Positions 1 through 6,771 of a DNA stretch of 64,000 bases are shown here, piece by piece. The notes under the pieces are model-generated. The model saw only the letters and a program-made list of their open reading frames with translations. It did no database searches and was not told the DNA's origin. A program made the position numbers and the translations under genes. Origin of the DNA: Leifsonia sp. Root112D2 (GTDB lineage: Bacteria > Actinomycetota > Actinomycetes > Actinomycetales > Microbacteriaceae); the NCBI RefSeq assembly GCF_001424905.1, contig NZ_LMCU01000001.1, forward strand, positions 434,001-498,000, written 5' to 3'. The stretch's first letter is position 1. Each line of letters starts with the position of its first letter.

Positions 1-344
1 GCGGCGATTGCGGCGGTCGTGAGCGTGCCAGCGCTGGCAGCGACGAGGCCGACCTTCAGGACGGGCGCATCGCGGTCGCGCCGCACGGAACGGGCCCAGC
101 TGAGGATCTGATCGTGGTCGTCCTGCACGCGTCGGGCGAGCGGAAGCAGGTCACTTCCGTAGGCGGTGAGCTCGACCTTACGGGAGCTGCGATCGAAGAG
201 CTTTACACCAATCTGCTGCTCGAGCCGGCTGATCTGCTGACTCAGAGACGGCGGGGTGATGCTCAAGCGCTCAGCGGCGCGGCCGAAGTGGAGCTCTTCG
301 GCGAGCACGCAGAAGTAGCGCACGACGTGGATCGGAACATCCAT
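1..344 (-). CDS. LysR-family transcriptional regulator (partial)
   Basis: The reading frame opens at an ATG at 344 on the minus strand and runs off the window edge, so only about the first 114 residues are present. It starts [20 protein letters not shown] and continues with the typical LysR winged-helix: [20 protein letters not shown] followed by [15 protein letters not shown] and a linker helix. The gene is divergent from the cupin dioxygenase, with 108 bases between the starts, the usual LysR arrangement, so it probably controls that gene in response to a flavonol or a breakdown product. The effector domain is outside the window, so the ligand cannot be guessed. Confidence 0.9.
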   Translation of the reverse strand, partial: MDVPIHVVRYFCVLAEELHFGRAAERLSITPPSLSQQISRLEQQIGVKLFDRSSRKVELTAYGSDLLPLARRVQDDHDQILSWARSVRRDRDAPVLKVGLVAASAGTLTTAAIA

Positions 345-452
345 GCTCCGATCTTAGTCCCAGCCTAATGACGGTGAGGTATCTCGAACTGGCCTGGAGC
401 GGGTCTGGCCCCGACACTGGAAGGATCCAACTTACGCGGAGGTAAGAGAGAA

Positions 453-1013
453 ATGACACTGGAGTCTGCAGAGCGACAGCTCGACCCCATGCACATCGGC
501 ATTCTGCCGGGAGTGCCCAAGCCCTTCTATCTCGCCCACGGCGAGGGCGAGAAGAGCATCGTGTTCGACACGATGTTCGACATTCTGCTGACCGGAGACG
601 AGACCGACGGTCAGTTCGACGTGTTCACGAGTGAGGGCAATGCCGGCGATATCATTCCGGCGCACCTTCACCCTTATACGAATGAGATCTTCTACGTCGT
701 CAGTGGCGCCGTCCACTTGTGGATGGACGATGAGCACGGGTTCAAGGACGACCGGGTACTGACCGCTGGCGCATTCGCCTATGTACCCAGGAACACCATC
801 CACGCGTACCGTAACGAGGCGGCCGACTCGAAGGTCCTCGGGGTATCCAGCGCCGGCTTCGGCCGCTTCTTCCACGCGATGGGCAAGCCGACGCTGGAGA
901 CGGGCATTCCGGGACCGAGCGAGTTCTTCGCTCCGTCGTTCGACCAGATGCGTGCCGCGGGCGAGAAGTATGGCACCGTCTTCCGCCCGGACTACAAGTT
1001 CCTTGACGACTGA
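453..1013 (+). CDS. Monocupin quercetin 2,3-dioxygenase-like protein
   Basis: This 186-residue single-cupin protein matches the size and layout of actinobacterial monocupin quercetinases, which open the C ring of quercetin with O2 and release carbon monoxide and a depside. The metal-binding set is visible: H71 and H73 in PAHLHPYTNE, E78, and H117 in the second motif VPRNTIHAY. A GGAGG ribosome site lies about ten bases before the ATG. It is followed after 10 bases by an alpha/beta hydrolase that could hydrolyse the depside. Which metal (Ni, Mn, Co or Fe) is used cannot be read from the sequence. Substrate assignment is by family and by the nearby rhamnosidase, not proven. Confidence 0.78.
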   Translation: MTLESAERQLDPMHIGILPGVPKPFYLAHGEGEKSIVFDTMFDILLTGDETDGQFDVFTSEGNAGDIIPAHLHPYTNEIFYVVSGAVHLWMDDEHGFKDDRVLTAGAFAYVPRNTIHAYRNEAADSKVLGVSSAGFGRFFHAMGKPTLETGIPGPSEFFAPSFDQMRAAGEKYGTVFRPDYKFLDD

Positions 1014-1023
1014 GCCGGCGCCC

Positions 1024-1809
1024 GTGCGCACGCCCACCGTGCTCCGCGACCTCGTGTACGCGGAGCCGGCGGGCTGCCGGCCACTGAGCCTGGATCTGCA
1101 TCTGCCAGCGCAGCACGATGCACAGCTGATCGTGTTCGTGCACGGCGGCGGATGGCGGCTGGGCAGCCGCCGCGTGTTCTGCCCGTCGATGACCGCAGCC
1201 GACGACCCGTTCGGCCGGATCGTGACGGCGGGGTTCGCGCTCGCATCTGTCGACTACCGGCTCAGCGGCGAGGCAGTCTTTCCTGCCCAGGTCGATGACG
1301 CTTTCGCCGCCGTCCGATGGCTGCGTCTGCACGCCGACGAGTTCGGCTTCGACGCCGACCGCCTCGTGCTGTGGGGCGAGTCGGCGGGCGCGACGATCGC
1401 GGCGCTGGTCGCGCTGGATCCGGATGCCTCGGCCCGCGGTCTCATCGACTGGTACGGGCCGACCGACCTGACCGCGATGGCGCCGGATCTCGGCAGTCTC
1501 GACGACCCCGACAGCCGTGAGGCCGGCTGGCTCGGGCATCCCGTCGGCGCCGACCTCGATCGTGCCCGAGCGGCCAGCCCCGCCACGCATGTGCACGCCG
1601 GCGCGCCCCCGACCTTGATCGCGCATGGCCTGGACGATCAGGCGGTGCCTCACGCGCAGAGCGAGCTGTTCGCCGCGGCGCTGGTGGGCGTGGGGGTGCC
1701 GACTGAATTGGACCTCGTGCCCGGTGCGGGGCACCTGTGGCAGGGCGACGTGGACCGCGTCGGTTTGCTTGAGCGCGCGCTCGCGTTCGCCCGCCGCGTT
1801 ACTGGGTAG
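1024..1809 (+). CDS. Alpha/beta hydrolase, HSL-type esterase
   Basis: The protein has about 261 residues from a GTG at 1024, ten bases after the dioxygenase stop; the frame is open further upstream, but that part overlaps the dioxygenase. It shows the hormone-sensitive-lipase signature: the oxyanion motif HGGGW, the nucleophile elbow GESAG, an acidic residue in HGLDDQAVP and the histidine in GAGHLW. It resembles the second esterase at 10317-11273, including a shared FPAQV-D segment. Co-transcription with the quercetinase suggests it cleaves the aryl ester (depside) made from flavonols. That role is inferred from context; a general short-chain or feruloyl-type esterase is possible. Confidence 0.8.
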   Translation: MRTPTVLRDLVYAEPAGCRPLSLDLHLPAQHDAQLIVFVHGGGWRLGSRRVFCPSMTAADDPFGRIVTAGFALASVDYRLSGEAVFPAQVDDAFAAVRWLRLHADEFGFDADRLVLWGESAGATIAALVALDPDASARGLIDWYGPTDLTAMAPDLGSLDDPDSREAGWLGHPVGADLDRARAASPATHVHAGAPPTLIAHGLDDQAVPHAQSELFAAALVGVGVPTELDLVPGAGHLWQGDVDRVGLLERALAFARRVTG

Positions 1810-1832
1810 CTGGCAGGCGTCCCTCGACCCGG

Positions 1833-2648
1833 TCAGTTAGCGCGCAGGCGCAGCGAGATGTCGTCCGCGGTGGCCTGCAGCCGCTCGCGCAGCGGTCCGC
1901 GCAGCGATGCGACGTCGTGCCGCGACGACGCGACAGCGATGTTGATCGCGGCGGCGGGCTTCGTCTCGCGGCCGAACACCGGCACCGATACCGAGCGCAG
2001 GCCAGCGGCGACCTCCTCGTCCTGCACGGCGTAGCCCTGCTGCCGAATCTCGGCCAGTCGCGCCGCCAGCTCGCCGATCGATTGTGCCGCGTTCGGTCCG
2101 GCGGTGGCGGCGAAGTCGTGACCGGCCAACGTCTGCCGCAGCTCGTCGTCATCGAGCCAGGCCAGCAACAGCTTGCCCATCGAGGTGTAGGCCGCAGGCA
2201 GTGTCGAGCCCACCTGGATGTTGGCGGTCACCAGGTCGGAGTTGCGCAGTCGAGCGAGGTACAGCACCCGGTCGCCGGTCAGCACGCCGAGGTTGACGGT
2301 CTCGCCGGTGGCCTCGGCCAGTTGCCGCAAGGGCTGCTCACTCAGTTGCACCAGGCTCGAACCACGCAACGCGGCCGAGCCGAGAGTGAGCACGGCCACC
2401 CCCGGCCGGATTCCTCCGTCGGGGAGTCGCTCGACGAAACCGCCCTCTTCGAGGGTCGCGATCACGCGAAATGCCGTCGGCATCGGGATGCCGGTGCGAT
2501 CGCAGATCTCGCGCAGCTTCAGCGCCGTCACAGATTCGTCGAACAGGCGCAGCACGTCCAGTCCCTTGGCGAGCGCCTCGATCCGATAGCGGCTGCCCGT
2601 CTTGACATGCCCTTCTTCGGGAACGTGGACGGAGTCAGGAGCTTTCAT
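1833..2648 (-). CDS. IclR-family transcriptional regulator
   Basis: This 271-residue protein has an N-terminal winged helix (YRIEALAKGLDVLRLFDES, then LKLREICDRTGIPMPTAFRV) and a C-terminal IclR effector domain with GETVNLGVL and the YTSMGKLLLAWL segment. The ATG at 2648 is preferred over earlier frame-open codons because it gives the usual IclR length. The start codon lies inside a palindrome, TTTCATGGTATGAAA, that may be an autoregulatory operator. The gene sits between the quercetinase pair and the dehydrogenase/rhamnosidase operon, so it is a good candidate to control the sugar and aromatic genes around it. Confidence 0.9.
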   Translation of the reverse strand: MKAPDSVHVPEEGHVKTGSRYRIEALAKGLDVLRLFDESVTALKLREICDRTGIPMPTAFRVIATLEEGGFVERLPDGGIRPGVAVLTLGSAALRGSSLVQLSEQPLRQLAEATGETVNLGVLTGDRVLYLARLRNSDLVTANIQVGSTLPAAYTSMGKLLLAWLDDDELRQTLAGHDFAATAGPNAAQSIGELAARLAEIRQQGYAVQDEEVAAGLRSVSVPVFGRETKPAAAINIAVASSRHDVASLRGPLRERLQATADDISLRLRAN

Positions 2649-2657
2649 GGTATGAAA
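2643..2657. promoter_or_regulatory. Palindrome over the IclR start codon
   Basis: TTTCAT and ATGAAA are perfect inverted arms around GGT, and they cover the ATG of the IclR gene at 2648. Position and symmetry suggest autoregulation. The arms share TGAAA/TTTCA words with the operator at 11295-11318, but in the opposite order about the centre, so it may not be the same site. Confidence 0.4.
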
Positions 2658-2688
2658 CCGTATCTCGTCGAGGTTCGACGCGCAAGCT

Positions 2689-3246
2689 TCACGACTCCAC
2701 CCGAAAGACGCGCAGTTGCAGCGCGAGCGTCGAGTAGTAACCGACGAGGGTAGTGAGTTCGAAGATGGCGCCGTCACCGAGACCTGCGGATGCCCTCTCC
2801 CACAGTTCGTCGTTCAGGTCGCCGTCCAGCAGCGCGATGACAACGCGCCCGACGAGGGCCTCGTCGTTCGGGAACCCCGCGACGTCGAGCGCACAAATGG
2901 AGGCAATCTCCGTGGGAGTGAAGCCGAGAGCGCGAGCGATCGCCTCGTGTGATTCGCGCTCGAAATCACTGTCCCGGCGTGCGGCGACAAGGAGGATCGC
3001 CAGCTCGCGGGCACGGTCGGTGAACCCGGTGCAGTATCGGATGCTCGCACCGAGCTCTTGCAATGCGGTGCCGACCGCGGGCGAACGCAGGAATCCGTCG
3101 AACGGCCCGCGGAGCGATCCGTCATCGGCGGTCAGCGGAAAGTGTTGCGGTCCCTGAGCGCGTGGACCACCGGTGATTGCCGCAGCCAGCACGCGCTGAT
3201 CGATCGATTGCTCGTGGGGTCGAAGAGGGGTGATGCGGGCGGTCAT
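2689..3246 (-). CDS. Carboxymuconolactone decarboxylase-like protein
   Basis: The 185-residue all-helical protein resembles the carboxymuconolactone decarboxylase family: RARELAILLVAARRDSDFE followed by a histidine in SHEAIARALGFT, with the second helical repeat near the C-terminus. The CxxC pair of AhpD-type peroxidases is absent, so it belongs with the non-redox decarboxylase-like branch. A strong AGGAGG site precedes the ATG at 3246. It ends 40 bases before the IclR start, so the two are likely one minus-strand unit, and it is divergent from the dehydrogenase operon at 3342. A role in breakdown of the aromatic fragments from flavonols is plausible but not shown. Confidence 0.72.
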   Translation of the reverse strand: MTARITPLRPHEQSIDQRVLAAAITGGPRAQGPQHFPLTADDGSLRGPFDGFLRSPAVGTALQELGASIRYCTGFTDRARELAILLVAARRDSDFERESHEAIARALGFTPTEIASICALDVAGFPNDEALVGRVVIALLDGDLNDELWERASAGLGDGAIFELTTLVGYYSTLALQLRVFRVES

Positions 3247-3292
3247 GGATCCTCCTGGGTTGACTGATCTCACTCGGCGGGATAAGTTCATT

Positions 3293-3313
3293 TAGCAAAA
3301 GTAACTTTTGCTA
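3293..3313. promoter_or_regulatory. Operator palindrome between divergent transcripts
   Basis: Nine-base perfect arms TAGCAAAAG and CTTTTGCTA flank a three-base spacer. The site lies between the minus-strand gene at 3246 and the plus-strand operon starting at 3342. With its flank TTCATTTA it aligns closely with the palindrome at 11295-11318, sharing TTCATTTA, AAAG and ACTTT at the same spacing. It is probably bound by one local repressor, with the IclR protein the first candidate. Confidence 0.6.
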
Positions 3314-3341
3314 GATAAACTTTACTCACAAGGAGGCGACG

Positions 3342-4139
3342 GTGTCGACAGCGACAATCGTCGAGAACGGTACGGCAACGTACGCGGACTGGCTCGGACT
3401 GAACGGCTCGCGCGCGCTCGTCGCCGGAGGCGGCGGAATCGGCGGAGCCTGCGCACTCGCGTTTGCTGCGGCAGGGGCATCCGTCGCCGTCGCCGACCGC
3501 GATGTGGCGACCCTCGAGGCGATCGGCTCCGAGCTGGCGGCCCGCGGGGCGAACTACGAGCTGATCGAGGCCGATCTCACTGAACATGGCTCAGGAGAGC
3601 GCGTGGTAGCCGAGGTCGTCGAGAAGCTCGGCGGACTCGACATTCTCCTGCACGCCATCGGCATCAATGACCGTCGCCCGATCCTCGAGTTCACTGAGGA
3701 CGAATGGGACCATATCCTGCGCGTCAACCTCTCGTCGGCTTTCGGCGTGGCGCAGGCCGCGGGACGTCGCATGGTGGAGCAGGGATATGGTCGGGTGCTC
3801 GCCCTCTCAAGCGTCTCCGGCCTTCTCGCGCACCACTCGCATGGTCCATACGCGGCATCCAAAGGGGGCATCAACCAGCTCCTGCGGGCCATGGCACGGG
3901 AGTGGGCGGCGTCTGGCGTCACGGTGAATGCACTCGCGCCTGGCTACATCGAGACCCCGCTGACCGCTGGTGAGCTCGCCAAGCCGGGCAAGCGCGAGAA
4001 CCTCGTGGGCCTCGTTCCGGCAGGCCGCCTCGGCACTCCAGACGAGGTGACCGGAGCAGCTCTGTTTCTATCGTCACGTCACGCCAGCTTCATCACCGGC
4101 CACGTGATGTACATCGACGGCGGACGCACGCTGGTCTAG
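3342..4139 (+). CDS. Short-chain dehydrogenase/reductase
   Basis: This 265-residue classical SDR starts at a GTG eight bases after AAGGAGG. The nucleotide-binding motif is AGGGGIGG (residues 28-35), a slight variant of TGxxxGxG. The catalytic set is S157, Y170 and K174 (YAASKGG), and the C-terminal GHVMYIDGG is typical. It is the first gene of a five-gene plus-strand operon with a second SDR, two FAH-fold hydrolases and a rhamnosidase. In the non-phosphorylating L-rhamnose pathway, SDRs act as L-rhamnose 1-dehydrogenase and as 2-keto-3-deoxy-rhamnonate dehydrogenase; this gene could be either. The exact substrate is unknown. Confidence 0.85.
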   Translation: MSTATIVENGTATYADWLGLNGSRALVAGGGGIGGACALAFAAAGASVAVADRDVATLEAIGSELAARGANYELIEADLTEHGSGERVVAEVVEKLGGLDILLHAIGINDRRPILEFTEDEWDHILRVNLSSAFGVAQAAGRRMVEQGYGRVLALSSVSGLLAHHSHGPYAASKGGINQLLRAMAREWAASGVTVNALAPGYIETPLTAGELAKPGKRENLVGLVPAGRLGTPDEVTGAALFLSSRHASFITGHVMYIDGGRTLV

Positions 4140-4166
4140 AACTGAGAGAGAAATAAGGAGACGCAA

Positions 4167-4958
4167 ATGACTGATTCCACCCCACAGATCTTCCCCCGCT
4201 TCGCGGGCAAGACGGTGCTCGTCACCGGTGCCGGTACCGGCTTCGGCGCCGAGATCGCCGTTCGCGCTGCGCAGGAGGGCGCGAAGGTCGCCGTGCACTA
4301 CCGCTCGTCCAAGGCGGGTGCCGAGGCGACCCTCCAGCGCATTCGCGAGGCCGGCAGCGACGGAATACTGGTTCAGGCCGACATCGGCTCGTGGGATCAG
4401 ATCAAGCGCATGGCCGACGAGGTGTGGGCTGAATTCGGAACCCTCGACGTGCTCGTCAACAACGTCGGCGACGTCTCGAGTGAGCAGATGGCGTGGGACC
4501 AGCTCACCCAGGAGGCGCTCGACGCGGTCATCGACATCGACGTCAAGGGCACGCTGCTGATGACCCACGAATTCGGTGCGCGGATGCTGGAGCAGGGCCA
4601 CGGCAACATTGTGCAGGTCGGCTCCACCGTCGTCGTGCGCGGCTCCTCCCGCGCTCCGCAGTACGCGGCGGCCAAGTACGCGATTCTCGGCATCACCAAG
4701 TCGTACGCGAAGGCGTTCGCGCCGGCCGTGCGGGTCAACACCTTCGCGCCGGGCTTCATGGAGACCGAGCGGCTGCTGGGCCGTGAGGACTGGAAAAGCG
4801 GCCGCCGCGAGGTGCTGCTGTCGCAGACGCCGATGGGAGTCATCCCACCGCCCGAGTTCGTTACCGGCGCATGCCTGTGGCTCGCCACAGACGAAGCGGC
4901 TCACCTCACCGGTGGCTACATGCTCGCCGACGGCGGATTCAACATGGTCGGCGCGTAG
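4167..4958 (+). CDS. Short-chain dehydrogenase/reductase
   Basis: This 263-residue SDR has the cofactor motif TGAGTGFG (20-27), the NNVG element near residue 98, S153 and the Y166-xxx-K170 pair (YAAAKYA), and ends with GGYMLADGG. The residue after the second beta strand is Tyr/Arg (HYRSS), which suggests NADP(H) rather than NAD(H). It follows the first SDR after 27 bases and has a GGAG site before its ATG. Its place before two FAH-type hydrolases fits oxidation of a deoxy-keto-sugar acid to a 2,4-diketo acid, but aromatic-ring chemistry is also possible. Confidence 0.85.
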   Translation: MTDSTPQIFPRFAGKTVLVTGAGTGFGAEIAVRAAQEGAKVAVHYRSSKAGAEATLQRIREAGSDGILVQADIGSWDQIKRMADEVWAEFGTLDVLVNNVGDVSSEQMAWDQLTQEALDAVIDIDVKGTLLMTHEFGARMLEQGHGNIVQVGSTVVVRGSSRAPQYAAAKYAILGITKSYAKAFAPAVRVNTFAPGFMETERLLGREDWKSGRREVLLSQTPMGVIPPPEFVTGACLWLATDEAAHLTGGYMLADGGFNMVGA

Positions 4959-4998
4959 GCGCCGACCTCCAGACAACGAACACAAGGAGACCCATCCC

Positions 4999-5874
4999 AT
5001 GAAGCTCATCACCTTCGACGGTGGCCGCGTCGGCCGCCTCGAGCTCGACGAGGGCGTCGTGCTCGAACTCGACGTGCCTTCGACCCGCGAGTACTTCGCC
5101 CGTGGCGGCGACGTGCGGGAGACCGGCGAGCGCCTCGCATACAGCGACGTCAAGCTGGAGGCACCTATCCGCCCCAAGAAGTTCTTCCACACCGCCGGCA
5201 ACTTCGCCGACCACCACAAGGAGCTCGCCGCCGTCGACTGGTCGCACCCCGTGCACAAGGGAATCGTCTTCTTTCAGAACGTCGATGCGATCATCGGCCA
5301 GGATGACGACATCGTCTATCCTTCCCACCTCACCAAGGAGATGGACTACGAGCTGGAGCTCGGAATTATCATCGGCAAGTCCGGCAAATTCTTCGACGCC
5401 GACGAGGCCGACGAGTACATAGCCGGATTCACCGTGTTCAACGACATCACGGCGCGTGACATCCAGCGCAAGGAAATGGAGTCCGGCGTCTTCTCGTTCT
5501 CAAAGGGGATCGACACGTTCTGCCCGATCGGCCCCTGGATCGTCACCCGCGACGAGGTGCCCGACATGCACGAGCTGCCGATGCAGCTGCGCGTCAATGG
5601 TGAAGTGCGCCAGCAGGGCAACACCAACCAGACCCGCATCAGGTTTCCACACCTGGTCGCCTACCACTCCCCGCAGACGTACACCGCCGGTGACATCATC
5701 ACCACAGGCACGATCTCGGGCGTTGCTGCCGTGCAGCCGAATCCATTCGACTTCTACCTCAATCCCGGCGACGAGATCGAGGCCGAGATCACCGGCATCG
5801 GCACGCTGCGCAACAAGGTCATCAGCTGGGAAGAGCGCTACGGCGAGCCCGCTCCGCAGCGAGTGGACTGGTAG
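4999..5874 (+). CDS. Fumarylacetoacetate hydrolase-family protein (2,4-diketo acid hydrolase-like)
   Basis: The protein has 291 residues from the ATG at 4999, which follows AAGGAG; the frame is open upstream only through the previous gene. The metal-binding residues of the FAH fold are visible as E118 and E120 (DYELELG) and D149 (VFNDITARD), and the family's KG pair is at 169-170. Family members split C-C bonds in acylpyruvates, for example 2,4-diketo-3-deoxy-L-rhamnonate to pyruvate and lactate. With a rhamnosidase in the same operon this is the most attractive reaction, but it is inferred. Eight bases separate it from the next FAH gene. Confidence 0.82.
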   Translation: MKLITFDGGRVGRLELDEGVVLELDVPSTREYFARGGDVRETGERLAYSDVKLEAPIRPKKFFHTAGNFADHHKELAAVDWSHPVHKGIVFFQNVDAIIGQDDDIVYPSHLTKEMDYELELGIIIGKSGKFFDADEADEYIAGFTVFNDITARDIQRKEMESGVFSFSKGIDTFCPIGPWIVTRDEVPDMHELPMQLRVNGEVRQQGNTNQTRIRFPHLVAYHSPQTYTAGDIITTGTISGVAAVQPNPFDFYLNPGDEIEAEITGIGTLRNKVISWEERYGEPAPQRVDW

Positions 5875-5882
5875 GCACCCGC

Positions 5883-6734
5883 GTGAAGATCGCGAATCTC
5901 GACGGTCGCGCCGCCCTCATCACCGGGGGCGGCGCGACCGATGTCGCCGCGGCATCCGATGGTCGTTTCGGGCCGGATCCCCAGTCGTTGTTCGATCACT
6001 GGAGCGCATTCACCGAATGGGCGTCGACGGTTGAGCTACCGGATGCGGCGGCATCCGCCGCCATCGATGTCGAGGGGTTGGGGGCCCCTGTGCCGCGCCC
6101 GCGTCAGGTCTTCGCGATCGGCCTGAACTATGCAGAGCACGCCGCCGAGGCCGGGTACCCGCCGAATTCGATGCCGGTGACGTTCACGAAGTTTCCGTCG
6201 TGCATCGTCGGAGCCGACACGATCGTCGAACTGCCGGAGGGAAACGTCGATTGGGAGGTCGAGCTCGTCGTGGTGATCGGCCGCGAAGCCCGCAATCTCG
6301 ATCGTGAGAGTGCGTGGGACCACGTGGCGGGCCTCACCATCGGGCAGGATCTCTCCGAACGCATCACGCAATTGCAGGGCTCTGCCCCACAATTCAGCCT
6401 CGGCAAATCGTTTCCCGGGTTCGGGCCAACCGGTCCGTGGCTTGTGACGCCCGACGAGTTCGCCCACCGGGACGACCTCGCGCTCTCGTGCAGCTTGTCA
6501 GGTGAGAGGATGCAGTCCTCTCGCACGTCGATGATGCTCTACGACGTTCCGGAGCTTCTCGTGCGCCTCTCGGCCGTGTGCCTGCTGCTGCCGGGAGACA
6601 TCATCTTCTCAGGCACACCCTCGGGCATCGGCAACCGACGCACCCCCCAGCGCTTCATCGGTGCTGACGACGTGCTCGTGAGCGAGATCGAGGGCATCGG
6701 CACGTTGACCACGAGATTCACCGCCAGTATCTGA
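5883..6734 (+). CDS. Fumarylacetoacetate hydrolase-family protein
   Basis: This is a second FAH-fold protein of 283 residues, only distantly similar to its upstream neighbour. The core begins around residue 72 (PRPRQVFAIGLNYAEHAAEA). Metal ligands are E125 and E127 (DWEVELVVVIG) and D156 (GQDLSER). The first 20 residues, MKIANLDGRAALI, match the short N-terminal lid of family members that act on acylpyruvates. Two different FAH enzymes in one operon suggest either two substrates (a sugar-derived diketo acid and an aromatic ring-fission product) or subunits of one complex. Confidence 0.82.
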   Translation: MKIANLDGRAALITGGGATDVAAASDGRFGPDPQSLFDHWSAFTEWASTVELPDAAASAAIDVEGLGAPVPRPRQVFAIGLNYAEHAAEAGYPPNSMPVTFTKFPSCIVGADTIVELPEGNVDWEVELVVVIGREARNLDRESAWDHVAGLTIGQDLSERITQLQGSAPQFSLGKSFPGFGPTGPWLVTPDEFAHRDDLALSCSLSGERMQSSRTSMMLYDVPELLVRLSAVCLLLPGDIIFSGTPSGIGNRRTPQRFIGADDVLVSEIEGIGTLTTRFTASI

Positions 6735-6747
6735 GCTGGCAGCTCAG
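6731..6747. other. Short hairpin between hydrolase and rhamnosidase genes
   Basis: CTGAGCT and AGCTCAG pair across three bases. The left arm overlaps the stop codon of the second FAH gene. There is no T-run, so it is more likely an RNA stability or translation element than a terminator. It may equally be chance. Confidence 0.25.
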
Positions 6748-6771
6748 CGAGCCCCACGAAGGAGCATCCTC

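Noticed and set aside
432..1734. Long minus-strand frames antiparallel to the quercetinase and esterase genes
   Set aside because: They are arginine-rich shadows with no domain or ribosome site, while the plus-strand proteins have clear motifs.
2814..3125. Alternative minus-strand frame inside the CMD-like gene
   Set aside because: Serine/arginine-rich out-of-frame reading of a clear carboxymuconolactone decarboxylase-like gene.
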